A stretch of DNA of 59,159 nucleotides from Candidatus Woesebacteria bacterium (GTDB lineage: Bacteria > Patescibacteriota > Microgenomatia > UBA8517), in assembly GCA_020060845.1 (NCBI GenBank), contig JAGUZK010000060.1, positions 1 to 59,159 on the forward strand, given 5' to 3'. The notes below the pieces were generated by a model, which was not told where the DNA came from, did not search any database, and was given only the letters and a program-made list of their open reading frames with translations. This document shows positions 58,583-59,159 of this stretch, in pieces; within the stretch, counting starts at the first letter, position 1; the number at the start of each line of letters is the position of its first letter. The translations under genes were made by a program, and so were the position numbers.

Positions 58583-58765
58583 TTAAGCCAGCAGACACTG
58601 GTTGTGTGTAAAGAAATTGTTCTCAGCAACGATATCATTAGTGATTAGGCTAATGTAAGGGCTTTCTGTTAGAAGCAACTTTACCCTCTCTGCGCTTATT
58701 AACTTAATATTAATTTTAATTGCCGGATAGTAATTTCTAGGACAATCTTCACCGGGATTATCCAT
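58583..58765 (-). CDS. Small hypothetical protein upstream of ddl
   Basis: 60 aa, MDNPGEDCPRNYYPAIKIN at the start; contains VKLLLTESPYISLITNDIV. No family recognised. Its stop is 5 bp before the ddl ATG, which suggests translation coupling. Could be a short real gene or a chance ORF. Confidence 0.4.
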   Translation of the reverse strand: MDNPGEDCPRNYYPAIKINIKLISAERVKLLLTESPYISLITNDIVAENNFFTHNQCLLA

Positions 58766-58828
58766 AAAATTATTCTATCACAAGTGTGCAATTTTTTGCC
58801 TGTTGGGTGATTCTATAACCTTCTCGTG

Positions 58829-58901
58829 TCGGAGTGCCCGGGATCGAACCGGGGACCTCGCGGTCCCAAACCGCGCGCTCTACCAGCTGAGCCACACTCC
58901 G
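58829..58901 (-). tRNA. tRNA-Pro(TGG)
   Basis: 73 nt: acceptor CGGAGTG/CACTCCG, anticodon loop TTTGGGA in CGCGG/CCGCG. Discriminator A; no CCA encoded. Confidence 0.94.
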
Positions 58902-58935
58902 ATAATTAAATATGTGAGGCTGATTTAGTTTTTAG

Positions 58936-59021
58936 TGCCGGGGGTGGGAGTCGAACCCACACTTCACAGTTTGTGAAACAGGATTTTAAGTCCTGCGCGT
59001 CTACCATTCCGCCACCTCGGC
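58936..59021 (-). tRNA. tRNA-Leu(TAA)
   Basis: 86 nt: acceptor GCCGAGG/CCCCGGC with one mismatch, anticodon loop CTTAAAA in CAGGA/TCCTG, long variable arm. Fourth Leu isoacceptor in the window. Confidence 0.93.
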
Positions 59022-59080
59022 AATAGCTTATATTTTACTAAAAAAGACAAGATAATTACAGTATAGAGATATTAAGAAGC

Positions 59081-59158
59081 CTAGCTGGATTTTCTTTTTC
59101 CAATTGTTACGACTATATCATAAATAGACTTAGACTCAAGGGGTTTTTCAGATAGGGT
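59081..59158 (-). CDS. C-terminal end of an unidentified protein (cut by window edge)
   Basis: The last 25 codons of an ORF entering from the right edge, ending SIYDIVVTIGKRKSS then TAG. Too short to identify. Confidence 0.4.
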   Translation of the reverse strand, partial: TLSEKPLESKSIYDIVVTIGKRKSS

Positions 59159-59159
59159 A

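Noticed and set aside
1-59159. CRISPR array, prophage or transposon
   Set aside because: No regular repeat-spacer pattern, no integrase or transposase ORF and no phage structural genes were found; the holin-like gene at 35478 is of the common bacterial YvlD type.

Overview
The window (about 59 kb, AT-rich, standard genetic code with UGA as a stop) looks like a chromosomal piece of a Candidate Phyla Radiation / Patescibacteria bacterium, most likely of the Microgenomates kind. The signs are tightly packed genes with many ATGA overlaps, shortened housekeeping proteins (ThrS without TGS, PheT without the N-terminal tRNA-binding domain, a trigger factor with no recognisable PPIase), a pseudopilin/PilMNO cluster, a DRG-type GTPase, and many small proteins with no recognisable family. 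This placement is inferred from gene style; no marker phylogeny was possible.

Layout. 1-1172: end of a large YfhO-like membrane protein. 1252-8547 (+): type IV pilus/competence block (prepilin peptidase, six pilin-like proteins, a PilX-like protein, PilM, PilN, PilO). 8559-12834 (-): rpmF-nusB-acyl-carrier-like-rnc-rpsP-khpA, then recG and a 38-aa membrane peptide. 12841-17113: tyrS divergent from a class A penicillin-binding protein. 17110-23580 (-): thrS-infC-rpmI-rplT-pheS-pheT, the same order as in E. coli, with a T-box leader before thrS and a leader-peptide attenuator between rplT and pheS. 23603-24760: small unknown ORFs. 24761-29937 (+): a type III-like restriction-modification island (res, DUF3800, mod). 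30567-32103 (+): two overlapping NlpC/P60-like paralogues with their own promoter, next to tRNA-Ala and tRNA-Val. 32576-33425 (-): a half-size EamA transporter preceded by a second apparent leader-peptide attenuator. 33447-45298: trigger factor, holin-like protein, hydrolase, divergent Nramp relative, an apparently regulated dinB unit, DUF192 protein, two lysozyme-like proteins, a methyltransferase, and a Tat-type lipoprotein zinc protease. 45299-59159: cell-envelope enzymes (glycosidase-like, ATP-grasp ligase, MurF-like, Ddl), a RecB/Cas4-like nuclease, DRG GTPase, MgtA-like ATPase, and most of the 14 tRNA genes.

The most interesting material is regulatory. The RNA controls include (i) a textbook Phe attenuator for pheST with a 14-codon leader containing Phe-Gly-Phe, (ii) a threonine T-box upstream of thrS, and (iii) an attenuator-like element at 33262-33420: a strong promoter, a short hydrophobic leader peptide with three consecutive Ile codons, three mutually exclusive hairpins and a terminator, upstream of an EamA transporter. 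If correct, (iii) would be amino-acid-starvation control of a transporter in an organism group that depends on scavenging. A perfect 7-bp inverted repeat overlapping the -10 box of the dinB unit is a candidate SOS-type operator. No CRISPR array, rRNA, insertion sequence or intact transposase/integrase was seen.
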